DNA of 64,000 bases from Cepaea nemoralis (lineage: Eukaryota > Mollusca > Gastropoda > Stylommatophora > Helicidae): contig JACEFZ010027744.1 of NCBI GenBank assembly GCA_014155875.1, positions 1 through 64,000 on the forward strand, read 5' to 3'. The position numbers were made by a program, and so were the translations under genes. Positions 1 to 10,364 of this stretch are shown here, piece by piece; the first letter of the stretch is position 1, and each line of letters begins with the position of its first letter. A model generated the notes under the pieces. The model had not been told where the DNA came from. It ran no database searches and saw only the letters and a program-made list of their open reading frames with translations.

Positions 1-600
1 TGGGTATTTCAGCCTGTTATGTCCTGTGCGGAGTCTGAAGATTGCTACTTGTTCTCTTCGGTTGAGTTTGTAATATGCATCATCCTTCTGATGGCCTGGA
101 TGCTCTGATTCCCATTTGGTTCTATAAGTGCTTTTTATCAACCTCTTTGCCTCATTATAGGTTATGTCTATGTCAGGCTGTGGTAGTCGTCCGCCCTCTT
201 TTGCCAGTCTGTCAGCCTCTTCGTTTCCAGGTATACTGCAATGTGATGGGATCCACTGTATTACAACTTTTTTGGATTTCTGGCATAGACCATGGAGTGC
301 TGCTCTTAGGTCAGTTAGTTCTGTGCTGTTATTGCTCTTCAGTATTGAGACAGCTGACTTTGCATCTGTGAAGATAGCTATTTGCTTCTCTTTATTTTCC
401 TCCATCAGGAGCATTTCTGCTGCAGTTTTCAGAGCCTCTACCTCCGCTTTGAAGTTACTTGAAAATTTTCCAGTTGCCATTGAATGTGTTTTTTTTCACT
501 CCATTTTTTAAATTTAGGAGAATTCCTCCTCCTCCATTCTCTATTGAATTTTTGGCTGATCCATCTGTATATGCATGGGTCCAATTCCTGCTTGGGTAAT
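1..600 (-). pseudogene. RNase H domain of the LINE at 1-2940
   Basis: Reading the minus strand gives AYTDGSAKNS (first catalytic Asp), KAEVEALKTA (Glu), AIFTDAKSAVSIL (second Asp) and IQWIPSHCSIPGNEEADRLA (His block), followed by FRLRTGHNRL, the usual sequence just after RNase H in these elements. A frame break near 490 interrupts the domain in a run of eight T. All expected catalytic positions are present. The domain degrades the RNA strand during element replication. Confidence 0.8.
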
Positions 601-662
601 GTTCTTTTATGTAGTTTAGGGCTATTTCTCTTCTTTCGGTTTCATGCTGAGTGTTCTTTTTC

Positions 663-2094
663 TCAATACCAGGGAATGTTTTCTATCATCTCAGGCAGTT
701 GCTGCTGTCTCCAAGCTGGGAACTTGTCTGCATTGTAAATGGGTTTGACTGTTGATATGTTAAGTATGGGATCTGCCCTAATCTTTCGTTTTGCAGTTTC
801 TACAAAGTTGCTACGCTTCAGTCTTCCCTTTCCAAAACCACTAAACCTTTTATACATAGGGTGGTCTGTCAATCTTCTAAATTTTTCAGCTTGTTGCTGG
901 GCTCTGCTATCTCTTCTATCCTGCATTGGTTGTAAACAAGTGATCTTTTCTAATTCATTAATAGGCGTTGTCTTCAGGCTTCCAGTTATGATTCGCATTC
1001 CTTGATTTTGGACTCTACTTATTTTGTTTAAAGTTTGACTTAGCTGCTGTTGCCCAAGCTGCAATGCCATATTCCAGTACTGGCCTCACCCGTCCAGTAT
1101 ATAACTTCTTGAGAACTTTCTCATCTGCTCCCCATGTTGTACCAGCAAGCTTTTTCATGATTGCCATTCTTTGCCTTGCTCTTGTTCGATTTTTCTCAAC
1201 CTGTGTCTTCCATGTCAGGCGACGATCAAAGGTGACTCCTAGATAGTTTGGATTTTCTTCATGGCGCAATATTTTTTCATTCAATACCAGCTTAGGTTGC
1301 TGAGTTTTAGTTGAGAGGGAGAACACTGTGCATGTTGTTTTCTCCTCACTTATCTTCACTAGCCATGATTTTGACCAGTCCTCTAGCGCTAATAGGGCTT
1401 GCTGTATTCTGCTGTTAGCTGTACTAATATATTCTTCAGATGTCCATATGGCTAGGTCATCTGCAAAGGATGATGTGTGTACTCTGGCTGGAAAATTTTC
1501 CGTGATGTCGTTTATATATGCTAGGAATAATGTTGGTGAAAGAACTCCTCCTTGGGGGACACCTTGCTCCAACAGCATCATTTTGCTGGTTTGTCCTTGT
1601 ACTTTTGTCCTGGCAGTTCTGTTCTCAAGGTAGTGGCTGATCCATTTGTACATTTTCCCGCAAACATGCATTTTTTGCAGTTTTACTTTCAGTCCTTCCT
1701 TCCATACTTTATCAAATACTTTTTCTAAATCTATCCAGACTGCTAGTGTGTGCTTTTTCTCTTGGAAGGCATCCTCTATTTCCTGAGCTCTATAGGTTAT
1801 TTGATCTTCAGTAGATCTGTACTTTCTGAATCCTGCTTGGTGAGGTGTTAAGAGTTGGTTTTCTTCCAGATGCCATGTTAGCCTGCCATTGATAATGCGT
1901 TCCATTAATTTTCCTATACAGCTAAGAAGACTGATAGGTCGATAGCCATTTGGTTCTTCCAGGTCTTTTCCTTTCTTTGGGACTGGTATTAGTATAGCTT
2001 CCTTCCATGCCTGTGGGACTATTCCCCTCTTCCAGCTGTAATTTAGGACTGCTAGTAGTTTCTTTTTTGCCTTAGTGCCTAGTCCTATTAGCAT
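663..2094 (-). pseudogene. Reverse transcriptase of the LINE at 1-2940
   Basis: Two overlapping reading frames (2094-1015 and 1070-663) carry the RT. Visible motifs are NGYRPISLLSCIGKLMERI, the H-Q-AGFRK-RST block, AVWIDLEKVFDKVW (motif A; VFDKV where AFDKV is usual), QGVPQGGVLSPTLF (motif B) and SSFADDLAIW (motif C, with the catalytic FADD). NYLGVTFDRRLTW and YGIAAWA from the thumb follow. A frame change near 1040 separates the thumb from a basic connection region ending at 663. The N-terminal RT blocks are lost at the junction with the endonuclease. Confidence 0.85.
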
Positions 2095-2095
2095 T

Positions 2096-2641
2096 TCATT
2101 TGTGATTCCATCCTTTCCTGGTGATGTCTTTCATGTTTGAGAGTGTAAGATCCTTATCTGCCGGGCTATATATATTGTAAATTCTTATTTTCACGTCCTT
2201 TATCATTATATCAACACCTATAATTTCTGTTTGGTTGTCAGAGATCACAGATACTTCGCTGCAAGGTATTGTATTTCGTGTAAGTATTACAACTCCTTCT
2301 TTGTGTCCTTTGCGGTCGAAACGTGTGGCCTGATATCCCTCGACAGAAAATGTGCGATTGGCGTTGAGGTGTGTCTCTTGAATGCATGCCACATCTATTC
2401 TATCTTTATGAAGACGCTGTGTTAGACCTTCTGCATTCCATTGTAGTATGTTGAGTGTCCGGGGTGTTTGGTCAGTAGCTCTTAACCTACTCCTCTGTGC
2501 CTTGACTCCACAGCACAGGGGAAGGTGACCACCAGTAGTCATGGGTGGACCCCCTCGAGGCAGGGGGCCCGGCACTATCACCGCCTGATGGGACTTCACG
2601 GGATTAGCACCATAACGATTAATTTTCATCTGTGGCATCAT
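2096..2641 (-). pseudogene. AP-endonuclease domain fragment of the LINE at 1-2940
   Basis: The translation shows the start of an exonuclease-endonuclease-phosphatase fold: LNILQWNAEGL near residue 63, then ACIQETHL (the metal-binding Glu region) and GVVILTRN. In LINEs this domain nicks the target DNA for target-primed reverse transcription. The fold normally continues for about another 100 residues with a catalytic D-x-N and a terminal S-D-H. Those are absent because the sequence jumps into RT after IYNIYSPADK. The start is taken at the methionine at 2641. Confidence 0.75.
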
Positions 2642-2979
2642 GAAATGATAAAGTTACGTTGCACTTCTTTGTCAAGCCTGTGGCTCAGTACATCCGATTT
2701 CGACAAGCATTTGTTCAGGATGCTTTCCCTAGCCTTTGACTGTCCCCAGTCTACCTACAAGGCAGCAGGTTTGTGCGTCACTTCGTCTGGTCCCTCTCCC
2801 TTGACCTGTCCGACATGGGTGACCCTACCAGTAGCTGTGCTACCGTCGGCATAGCTCTTGGGGTCATTGGAACGCTCAAGCCCCTCTACCTCGTCAAGGT
2901 GGACGCACGGCAGAGGGGAGTTTTATTTTATCTTGCCTTTTTCTAAAAAAATATCTTCCATGTGCCATAAATGTGTCCA

Positions 2980-3180
2980 GACTAGGGGGCGCATTAGCTA
3001 AGATGATAAGGAAGTGGGTAATGCCATGAGCGTGATCGGTCATGGGTTTGATGCCTGGCTTCAATGCCTGTTAAAGGGAGGGAAAGATTGGCCTATTCCT
3101 CCGTGCTTTCAGGCCAATAAAATGTGATCATTCTATCTCACCACAGACCCATAGCTGGAAACTGCTTTGGGGCAAATTTT
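2980..3180 (+). repeat. SINE-G copy (tRNA-like, degenerate)
   Basis: A tRNA-like head (GGTCATGGGTTTGATGCC resembles a B box) is followed by a body also found at 61710-61880 and 60890-61005 (AGGCC...AATGTGAT...CACAGACCCA...GAAACTG). Recurrence within the window supports a dispersed repeat. Confidence 0.6.
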
Positions 3181-3486
3181 GTGTGTGTCTAAATTAATGG
3201 TATAGTATTTTGATATTCCATACCATGACCAGCACATGTAGATGAAAGTGGTAGGCATAAAAATGGTTTGTCTGATTGATAAAACCATTGTAAAAACGTT
3301 TAGTTGTTAAAATAGTTACTTTTATGATTTATGTAACTTAGCCCTGTTAATGTCAATCAGAAAATGAGTTTTATAGTATTATGTACTGCTTATACTACTG
3401 TATACTGGCAAATCATGGACACTGCATTAATAAAGTATAGAAACTGAAGGCAACAGAGATGAGAATTCATTTGATTACGCCCCGGG
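3181..3486. other. No recognisable feature
   Basis: AT-rich sequence between SINE-G and SINE-C. I see no exon-like frame and no repeat structure. It lies upstream of the first visible FBXO4-like exon and is probably intronic. Confidence 0.5.
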
Positions 3487-3622
3487 AAGTTTAACCCGGT
3501 CAACAAATGCCCGCAGAAGTCGGATGTGTCGGCCTAACGGCGCAAGAACGCAGCTCTGCTGTAAACAGGCACAACGCAATCACGTCCGAAAAAAAACTCC
3601 GGATGAACGAAGAAGAAGAAGA
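3487..3622 (+). repeat. SINE-C copy with (GAA)n tail
   Basis: It matches the copies at 7640-7780 and 39520-39665 almost base for base (AAGTCGGATGTGTCGGCC, then CGCAAGAACGCAGCTCTGC, then a GAAGAAGAA tail). It sits against a LINE fragment that continues at 3623. No clear pol III A/B boxes are seen, so calling it a SINE rests on its short length, recurrence and simple tail. Confidence 0.7.
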
Positions 3623-3790
3623 TTTGATCACGCATATAAGGATAAGACAGATGTCACATTTTTTGGGCCATGTAAGAAGAGGACGGTTCTAAAGAAGGTT
3701 GTGACAACTGGAAAGTTCAAGGATGCTAAATGCAGATATTAATAGAGGGAGAAAACGCTGGATGGGTTGATTTAAGAGACTGATTACTTG
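3623..3790 (+). mobile_element. LINE 3'-terminal fragment (RTE-like)
   Basis: Frame-shifted reading gives IRIRQMSHFLGHVRRGRF and then VVTTGKF, the conserved R-Q-x-x-FFGHV-RR...TGK tail of the RT ORF seen in LINE-A/B copies elsewhere in this window. It contains stops and frameshifts. Confidence 0.6.
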
Positions 3791-4039
3791 GCCACTCGCT
3801 CCTTAATAAAACAAAACCTTGAAACTTTGTGACCAAACACCTTTCAGTGCTTTCCAACAATGTTGAGCTAAATTGTATGCCACTTTCTATAGTTTGCAAT
3901 GTACTAGCTTCTTTGCTGTTGGAATTGTATTAATAGAGAGTATTAAAAATAACTTCCCTTGCTTATCTAGAAAACAGAAACAATGGTTATATCAAAGGGA
4001 AAATATAACACCAAAATGTGATATAGCATAGGAGGAGTT
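3791..4039. other. No recognisable feature
   Basis: AT-rich intronic sequence without a repeat or an exon-like frame. Confidence 0.4.
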
Positions 4040-4235
4040 GAATTCAGTCAAGAACTAACATCATAGCACGTTGGACATTCCCATACATGCTCCACCCTGG
4101 TCTTCAACAGCCAGCAAAGAGTTCCAATACTAATGGTACCAGTAGCAGTCTGATTATGTGTGTCTGGCCTTTCCTCAGAGTCCTGACAGAAAGATAATTG
4201 CTTGGCTGTGTCAATAAATAAAACATTGGTGGGCA
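4040..4235 (-). pseudogene. LINE-D C-terminal fragment
   Basis: The minus strand encodes a tail ending HVWECPTCYDV. It closely parallels the fragment at 48268-48497, which ends HVWECLECSDVGS, and the one starting at 25578. It is a 5'-truncated remnant of a LINE that carries RNase H. Confidence 0.6.
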
Positions 4236-4249
4236 ATTATAACATTATA

Positions 4250-4790
4250 TTAAAATGCATGATGCAGATAAAGAGTAGAATTGGTCACACAAAAGCTGCA
4301 TTTCATAAGATGAAAAGTATCTTATGTAATAGATCATATTTTACTGTACGTCAGATTGGCAGTACTGAGATGTTTTTTATAGAGCCTGTTTTGTTTAAGG
4401 CAGTGAATCTTGGAATATGAATGAATAAACTAGGAAGAGTTTGGAGGCATTAGAGATGTGGTTTCTGAGACAAATATTGTGAATTACTTGGACGATCAGA
4501 ATAACTAACAACAATTGCCTGGAAGCAGCTTTTGAAGTACACACCTTCTACGCACCTAAAACAAAGACAAATGGTGTTCTATGGTCATATAATGAGAAGA
4601 GATTCATTGGCGAATATCACGAAGACTGGACAAATCACTGGTATGTCAGGCAGAGGCAGACCAAGAGAAACTATGCTGGATGGTCTAAGGCGTTGGCATG
4701 GAAGAATATCAACAGTAGAATTGATCCAGAATAGTATGAAACATGAACACCCACACCATTTGGCAGGGCACATGATGGTAATGATGATCC
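4250..4790 (+). mobile_element. LINE-A 3' fragment (RTE-like)
   Basis: Reading + gives IKSRIGHTKAAFHKMKSIL (RT thumb), then FYGHIMRRDSLANI, GRGRPRETMLDGLRRWHGR and STVELIQNS, ending in a GCACATGATGGTAATGATG tail. The order and motifs are those of the C-terminus of RTE-like LINE ORFs. Stops and frameshifts mark decay. It ends about 65 bp before the FBXO4-like exon acceptor. Confidence 0.75.
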
Positions 4791-4855
4791 TTTTTTCAAG
4801 TCTAAGTAAACTTGTTTCATTTGTAAAATTAAAGCATTGTTTTCTCTAAACACAG

Positions 4856-5022
4856 TTACCAAAAGTGGGGGCGAACTCATGGCAATGGTGAGGGAACGGA
4901 GATCTGCACCACATGTCCCAGTTTTGATACTATCATGTATTGAACAAGCTGACAGCCCCAGACTTCCAGCCTGTGATATTGTTGACCTGTTGAACCTATC
5001 TTCCATCTCACAACCTTGGCTT
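4856..5022 (+). CDS. FBXO4: FBXO4-like penultimate exon
   Basis: Acceptor TTTTCTCTAAACACAG ends at 4855 and the donor GTAAGT starts at 5023. The 167-bp exon holds 2 + 165 bases, open in one frame from TKSGGELMAMVRERRS through VPVLILSCIEQADS to SISQPWL, and ends in phase 0. Strong splice sites, an open frame and non-repetitive composition make this a real coding exon. Confidence 0.8.
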
Positions 5023-8000
5023 GTAAGTCTTTGCTTACATTTGTAGATGTATCAATATCACTTACATTCTGGGTGTCATTTTTTATTTCAGATATTGTGT
5101 TGAATGTAGCAGCATAGAAAAGAAAAATGATAAAAAGGATGCTTTTAAAATTACATTTAATATGAATACTGTAAAAGGTCATGTAAAGGAGCTCTTTTGA
5201 CTTGTGTTGAGAATATAGTGCTGGCCATGTATTTTTAGATATGTTGGCACTAAATTAGTGATGTTGTCAGTACACAGGGACTGCCTTTACCTACTAGGAA
5301 ATGTCCTGGTGTCAGTATTAGACTGGGTTGACCTGAGAACGCAGTTCAATGAACAAAATCCTGCTTCTAAGGGGATTCAAACACATGACCTTTGTGCTAT
5401 CAAGGCTCCTGAATAATATTGCAATGTGGCAAAAATTACAGCAATCAGCAATGAGAAAATTGAAAATGCCACAAACTCTGATTACCTTGGTTCCATAGTT
5501 AACAGCGGGGGATAATTAAAAGAAGTCAGAAAGAGATTGGCCATAGCAATATAGAGGTTAATAGTTTGAAGAACCTAAGGTACAACAATAGCAAACAAAT
5601 GAAGATAAATATTGAGAGAACATGCAGTCTATCTTGTCACACCATGTGAATGTATGTGTAAGTGTAAGGTGTAATGTACAAATGTAAAGTGTGGGAGTTT
5701 GTTCATACTAGTTTCAATACTAACGTAAGACATTTTGTATGTGTCTAGATGTAAGGAAGTGTGAGTGTATGTGGAGGATGTGTGTGAGTGTGGGGATATG
5801 TGTGGGTGGGGTGTGTGTGGGTGGGGGTATGCGTTTGGATGGGTTGGGGTGTGTGGGTTTTGGTGGGTAGTGGTATTTGTGGGTGTTGGTGGGATGTGTG
5901 GATGGATGTGTGGGGGTGAAAGTAGGGGTGTTGGAATGGGTGTGGGGGATGTGTGTATGGATGGAGGATATGTGTATGGGACGGATGCGGGGGATGTGTG
6001 TTTATGTGGGTGGAGATGTGTGGATGGTTTGAGGAAGTATGTGTGGGAGGCGGGGTTGTGTGGGTAGGGGATTGTGTTGGGTGGATTGGGGATGCAAGGG
6101 CGGGTGGGGAGAAGTGTATGGTGTGTGGGTTTGAGATATGTGTGTGGTGTGTTGGTGGGGATGTGTGGGTGGAGGGTATGTTTGTGGTGGTATGGGTGGA
6201 GGATAGTGTGTGGTGTGGGGGATGTGTGTGATGGGTGTGGGGAATGTGCGTATGGATGGGGTATATGTGTGGGTGAGTAGGGGATTGTGGTGGTTGGGGG
6301 AAGTATGTGGGGTGTGTGGGTGAGAGATGTGTGTGTGTGGATGGGGAATGTGTGGGTGGGGGGGTGTGAGTGGCTTAGGGATGTGTAGGTGGGTGAGGGA
6401 GTTGTATGTGTCGGGGTGGGATGTGTGAGTGGGTGGAGGATGTGTGTGGGTAGGGGTATTGTGATCAAGAGATGTTTGGTTGGGGGTGGGTGTGTGTGGG
6501 TGCGTAGTGGAGGATGTATGCGTGAGTGAGTGTGTGTTGGTGGACGGGTAGGGAATGCGTGTGTGGGTGGGGAGAGGTGTGTGGTGTGTTGGTTGGGGAT
6601 ATTGTGTAGGTGAGGTATGTGTGTGTGGGTGGGGATTTTTGTGGTGTGTGAGTGGGGTATGTGGGGTGGATGGGTAAGGGTATCTGTGTGGGTGTGGGTG
6701 GGAATATTGTGTGGTATATGGGTGGGGGACATGTGTGTGGTGTGTAAGTGGGGATGTGTTGGTGAGGGATATGTGTGTGTGTGGTGCATGGGTTGGGAAT
6801 ATTGCGTGGTAGGGGGTGTATATGATGTGCGGGTGGGGGATTGTGTGGTGGGGGATTAGGTTATGGCATGTGTGGGTGGGTGGAAGTTGTATGTGTAGGT
6901 GGTGGGGTGTGTGTGAGTGGATTGGGGATGTATGGGTGGTTAGGGAGATGTGTGTGTGTGGGGGGGGGGGGGGTAGGGACATGTCAGTTGGTGGGGATGT
7001 GTGTGTATGGTTTGGGGATGTGTGAGTGGATGTGCGATGTGTGGGTTGGTGGGGGATTGTGTGCATGGGTGGGGAATATGTTGTCGATGGAGATGTGGCT
7101 GGGGGATGGGTGGTTTGAGGTGTGGGTGGGGAGAGGATGTGTGGGTTTGGATGTGTATGTGGATGGGCGTGGGATGTGTGGGTTGGTGGGGGAATGTTTG
7201 TGGGTGGCGAGTGTGTTTTGGTTGGGGGATCAGGTGAGGGCAGTGTGGGTGGAGGATGGGTCGGTTGGTGGGGTATGTATGTGTCCCTTGGTGCGTGTGT
7301 GTGTGGGTAGGTGGGGGTGTTGTGTGGGTGGGGTGATGTATGGATAGGTGGGAGATGGCCTCATAACATGGTAATTAGCCTTGTTTATGTTTACAAAATT
7401 CATTTCACAATGTTTATTTTTCTTCCTATGTAAATGCATAATGCTCATAGAGCTGATCTGATACTGGATGATTGTGTGAGATGATGATCCGTGACTGCTC
7501 ATGCTTATCAGCATGATAATGATGATTGTGAAAGACTTTTTTTTAAACTTCTAAAAAAATAATGTATTTTCCCTCCAGTTGTTAGCCGTTATTTTTCACC
7601 AGTTTTATTTTTTGCGCTTGCTCGCTTTTGAACCCAAGCACCCGGGAAGGTTAACCCGGTCAACAAATGCCCGCAGAAGTCGGATGTGTCGGCCTAACGG
7701 CGCAAGAACGCAGCTCTGCTGTAAACAGGCACAACACAATCACGTCCGAAAAAAAACTCCGGATGAACGAAGAAGAAGAAGAACCCAAGCGTAGTCCATA
7801 CACACTATTTACAGCAGTGATGGACTGAATTTTGTGTGTGGATTAGCTTTCCCTATTAACAGTTTCTCTCGCCATCAAGCGAACCCACTCTAACTTCAGA
7901 GGCATTTGTAATTTACATCCCCAAGTCAAGAACAACAGGTCAACATTTTAGTCCAACTGTCCGGTGTAGGGGTTGTACTGCTAACCTCAGCATCAGCACA

Positions 8001-8197
8001 ACGGATGTTTAAGAACACGCGTTCTTACTCATTTGGCCATGCGGACCTGCTTCACCGGTAGTGTAGGTGTTTATTAATTGTAATAACTGAATGTATTTGT
8101 CCCTTTTTTCCCATAGGTCATTGATTGTGTCAGTGGTACCCTACAGTCTGTGGATGCTGGTGTCGTCTGGCTTGTGGAGCAGGCACAGTTCAGATAG
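4856..8197 (+). CDS. FBXO4: F-box only protein 4-like gene, 3'-terminal two exons (span)
   Basis: The joined exons encode 81 residues plus stop: an in-phase C-terminus ending AQFR. The block resembles the C-terminal atypical small-GTPase-like domain of FBXO4: a hydrophobic strand followed by LSCIEQAD, a proline-cysteine pair (LPACDIVDLLNL), QPWLV, and a final amphipathic helix (VVWLVEQ). FBXO4 is the substrate adaptor of an SCF ubiquitin ligase; in mammals reported substrates include cyclin D1 and TRF1. The F-box itself and the earlier exons are left of the window. The incoming exon is in phase 1, so the previous exon must end with one base of a split codon. The gene converges with GTF2F1. 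Identity rests on remembered family features and should be tested by protein search. Confidence 0.68.
5285..5420 (-). repeat. SINE-H copy (tRNA-like)
   Basis: It shares GGGTTGACCTG...GGGGATTCAAAC...CATGACC with copies at 15780-15880, 32210-32370 and 41640-41795. In minus orientation GTTTGAATCC resembles a B box. Confidence 0.5.
5440..5640 (+). pseudogene. LINE reverse-transcriptase fragment
   Basis: A frame with several breaks reads KIENATN, then YLGSIV (from TACCTTGGTTCCATAGTT), KEVRKRLAIAI and NNSKQMKINI, the thumb of a LINE RT. Isolated remnant within the FBXO4-like intron. Confidence 0.55.
5755..7360. repeat. G-rich degenerate minisatellite, 1.6 kb
   Basis: The + strand is almost entirely G, T and A in irregular units such as GGGGATGTGTGTGGGTGG, with hundreds of GGG/GGGG runs and one run of 12 G at 6961-6972. 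The minus strand is the C/A/T complement, so long His/Pro/Thr-rich frames there are by-products. The array lies in the last FBXO4-like intron on its sense strand, so the transcript would be G-rich with potential for G-quadruplex or R-loop formation. Confidence 0.9.
7361..7599. other. Intronic spacer, nothing recognised
   Basis: AT-rich sequence between the G-rich array and SINE-B. No exon-like frame is seen. The stretch CATGGTAATTAGCC...TTTACAAAATTCATT recurs in degenerate form on the opposite strand near 36765-36810, so part of it may be a dispersed repeat. Confidence 0.35.
7600..8052 (-). repeat. SINE-B copy, full length, interrupted by SINE-C
   Basis: Read on the minus strand it starts with a tRNA-like head (AGGTCCGCATGGCCAAATG, then a B-box region) and ends in GCAAGCGCAAAAAATAAAA. 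It is split at 7640-7780 by a SINE-C. Other copies lie at 37170, 40075, 44665, 47578 and 48118. Confidence 0.85.
7640..7780 (+). repeat. SINE-C inserted into SINE-B with target-site duplication
   Basis: The 141-bp insert is flanked by GAACCCAAGC at 7630-7639 and again at 7781-7790, and the interrupted SINE-B resumes exactly (compare AACTCAAGCGTAG at 47610). This proves SINE-C is a mobile unit that ends in (GAA)n and is younger than this SINE-B. Confidence 0.88.
8117..8197 (+). CDS. FBXO4: FBXO4-like last exon
   Basis: Acceptor CCCTTTTTTCCCATAG ends at 8116. The frame (phase 0) reads VIDCVSGTLQSVDAGVVWLV and ends at TAG 8195-8197 after AQFR. It joins the preceding exon to give the QPWLV block. 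The 3' UTR continues downstream. Confidence 0.75.
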   Translation, partial: VIDCVSGTLQSVDAGVVWLVEQAQFR

Positions 8198-8439
8198 CCT
8201 ATTGTCTAATCAAAGTCTGACAAGAGAATACCGCTATTCAAAGGAAAAGTACAAAGACAGTGATACAGGAAATAAGTATTCATAGAGTTGTGCAACACCT
8301 TTTTCTGTTGCTTGATGAGAACCAGATATTTGTCAGTACCACATTATTGAAGCCTCTACTCACTAGAGTAGTGATTGAATAACCTTACCCTAGCAATGCA
8401 TAGATCAAAATATATATTGATGAGTATCTGTCTAGATCG

Positions 8440-8550
8440 TGTAAAACAGCGATCCTATTCCGTGTTAGAAGGGGACACAACAGACTAAATAATCACTTAC
8501 GGAGACTGAAATTGGACCCATTGCCCCTGGATACATGTGGGACAGTCTCA
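8440..8550 (+). pseudogene. LINE C-terminal remnant (post-RNase H)
   Basis: One frame reads ILFRVRRGHNRLNNHLRRL, matching the FRLRTGHNRL tail of the element at 1-2940. It is a short relic downstream of the FBXO4-like stop, probably within the 3' UTR. Confidence 0.5.
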
Positions 8551-9465
8551 GTGAGTTCTAAAATACAGCAAAATATATCCCCAACAAATATCAAAGCTCT
8601 AAGGAATGAGGAATCTAACAGGTTGGCTAAGAAGTGGTTAGCTGGTCGAAGAATAGCTTGTAGATGTTGACTGGCGGGGGGAAGCAATACTCTTGTAGCT
8701 TCATACCAATAATAACTATGGGTATATCATCAAACTGAAACTAACTACTGCTTTTATCAGACACTAACATGGAGATCTGAGTGAGAACAAGAAAGGATGG
8801 AGTAAAGAAAAATATACAGGGAAGATCTGTAAATCCACACTCAGTGGCTGGTCACAAGGATCAATTGTTATCCCCTCATTAAGTTAAGAATAGTACTACT
8901 GATATATTTCTTTGTGTGGCAGTTGGAAGGTAAACTGATCATATGCTACACACTAGTCAGGGAATCATGAGAATGGCCAACACTTGCATAAACCTAAGGA
9001 AAGCTATTTTCATTGGCATCTGAGAATGTATACAGAAAACAAAGAAATACTTTGAAGTATTCCTGTTAAATTGGCATTATCTAGAAAAGCAATGCAGGCA
9101 TTCATAAGTAAACCACAGGAAGGCTGCCATTATCAGAATGCACACAGTCTAGTTTCATAACTTTTTGCCCACAATAAAATCTCTTTTGCTCAATGGTTAT
9201 ATGTGTATTTGTTCTGTAGAGCTACAGAAGTTGTGATTTCAATTTTATTTTATTTGTAAACAGAAACTCATGTTATTTTATCTGTGTCATGCATGATTCT
9301 GTGTTTGAATATGTTCATGAAAAGATGTTGGCCTATTTATGGAAGATCAGATGTCTGCCTAAATTGTAAGACTGAAAAGAGAATGGCTATATAAACTCAT
9401 AAGCCAGGTAGCATGTGTAAATTCATGTCACAGAGATTTTGTAAACCAATTAGAGTGTGATGAGG
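8551..9465 (+). other. Probable FBXO4-like 3' UTR and downstream spacer
   Basis: Non-repetitive AT-rich sequence without coding frames. It contains a poly(A) signal candidate at 9173 followed by a T/GT-rich stretch. The extent of the UTR is inferred. Confidence 0.4.
9173..9178 (+). terminator. Candidate poly(A) signal AATAAA for the FBXO4-like gene
   Basis: A canonical AATAAA lies about 975 bp after the stop codon, followed by TTTTGCTC and TGTGTATTTGTT, which could serve as a downstream element. The assignment is positional. Confidence 0.4.
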
Positions 9466-9469
9466 TAGT

Positions 9470-9665
9470 TAGCATTCAACACTTTATCCACTCGGTCATG
9501 CTGCTTCTGTTAACTAGTAGCATTCAACACTTTATCCACTCAGTCATGCTGCTTCTGTTAACTAGTAGCATTCAACAATTTATCCACTCAGTCAGGCTGC
9601 TTCTGTTAACTAGTAGCATTCAACACTTTATCCACTCAGTCAGGCTGCTTCTGTTAACTAGTAGC
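9470..9665. repeat. 48-bp minisatellite, four copies
   Basis: Four copies of a unit containing TAGCATTCAACACTTTATCC and CTGCTTCTGTTAACTAG, nearly identical. They lie between the two convergent gene ends. Confidence 0.9.
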
Positions 9666-10268
9666 CAAGAAAGTGCAATACATATATAGAGCTGGTGATA
9701 TAAGGGTTGACGCCTACACTTTGTGATATTAATCATTGTTTCTTGAAGTTTGTTCATCATTTGAGTGTGAATGGTTTTTCTATTTATACGTATCGTGATG
9801 TGTTTTTCAGTTGAATATTTAAGTAATTATATTCATGTATGTTGGAGAGCTGTAGTGGCTAGTTTGCTTGTCGTCTCGGTGGTCACGGGTTTGATCCAAA
9901 TTAGGGTAGATTCAGACTTTTAAAATTGACTTTATATATTTTTCTTTATATATATTTTTTATACTATATTAATCTTTCTCCTGTCGGCGGTACAGTATAT
10001 CTCCCTTCGCTAATAATGATTACCACTTCAATAATTAATATTAGTGAGTCATGTGGTCATGATATTTACACATTCCATGCTTTCATAATGCATATAATCA
10101 TACTGTTGTTGTCCAAGATTAGCCTCATATGTATGGATGAAATAATGAATGAATGGAGAGAGAGTTAAGAAGGGCAGAATGTTAGGCAGGGCTGCATGCC
10201 CAATTCTTAACCCTTTGAAAATAAAGCTGATTGGTTCTCTCATCATCCAGTGGCTTGTCAGGTGCAGG

Positions 10269-10270
<2 letters not shown>
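9666..10270. other. Intergenic spacer with AT-rich tracts
   Basis: AT-rich tracts (TATATATTTTTC near 9935-9960) and a possible degenerate tRNA-like stretch at 9850-9910 (GTGGCTAGTTTGC...GGGTTTGATCC). No coding signal is seen. Confidence 0.4.

Positions 10271-10302
<32 letters not shown>
10271..10302. repeat. Poly(C) homopolymer, about 32 bp
   Basis: An uninterrupted run of C. Its length in an assembly is unreliable. Confidence 0.85.
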
Positions 10303-10305
<3 letters not shown>

Positions 10306-10364
10306 TCTGTGAAAATTAATTTTTATCATAAGCCAGACGTCCTGTTGCTTTCACGTATAAATTC

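Larger units (their letters stand above)
1..2940 (-). mobile_element. Jockey/I-type non-LTR retrotransposon, internally deleted
   Basis: In minus-strand order the element shows a 5' leader (about 2940-2642), an endonuclease fragment, a reverse transcriptase, a thumb/connection region and an RNase H domain that runs to the left window edge. A terminal RNase H domain is typical of I/Jockey-group LINEs. The endonuclease breaks off after about 150 domain residues and joins the middle of the RT in a different frame near 2095. A central part of the element is therefore missing and the copy cannot be autonomous. The 3' end lies outside the window. The leader assignment is inference. Confidence 0.8.

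Noticed and set aside
5629..7066. Long minus-strand His/Pro/Thr-rich frames
   Set aside because: They are the complement of the G-rich minisatellite. Several frames stay open at once and the composition is repeat-driven, so they are not genes.
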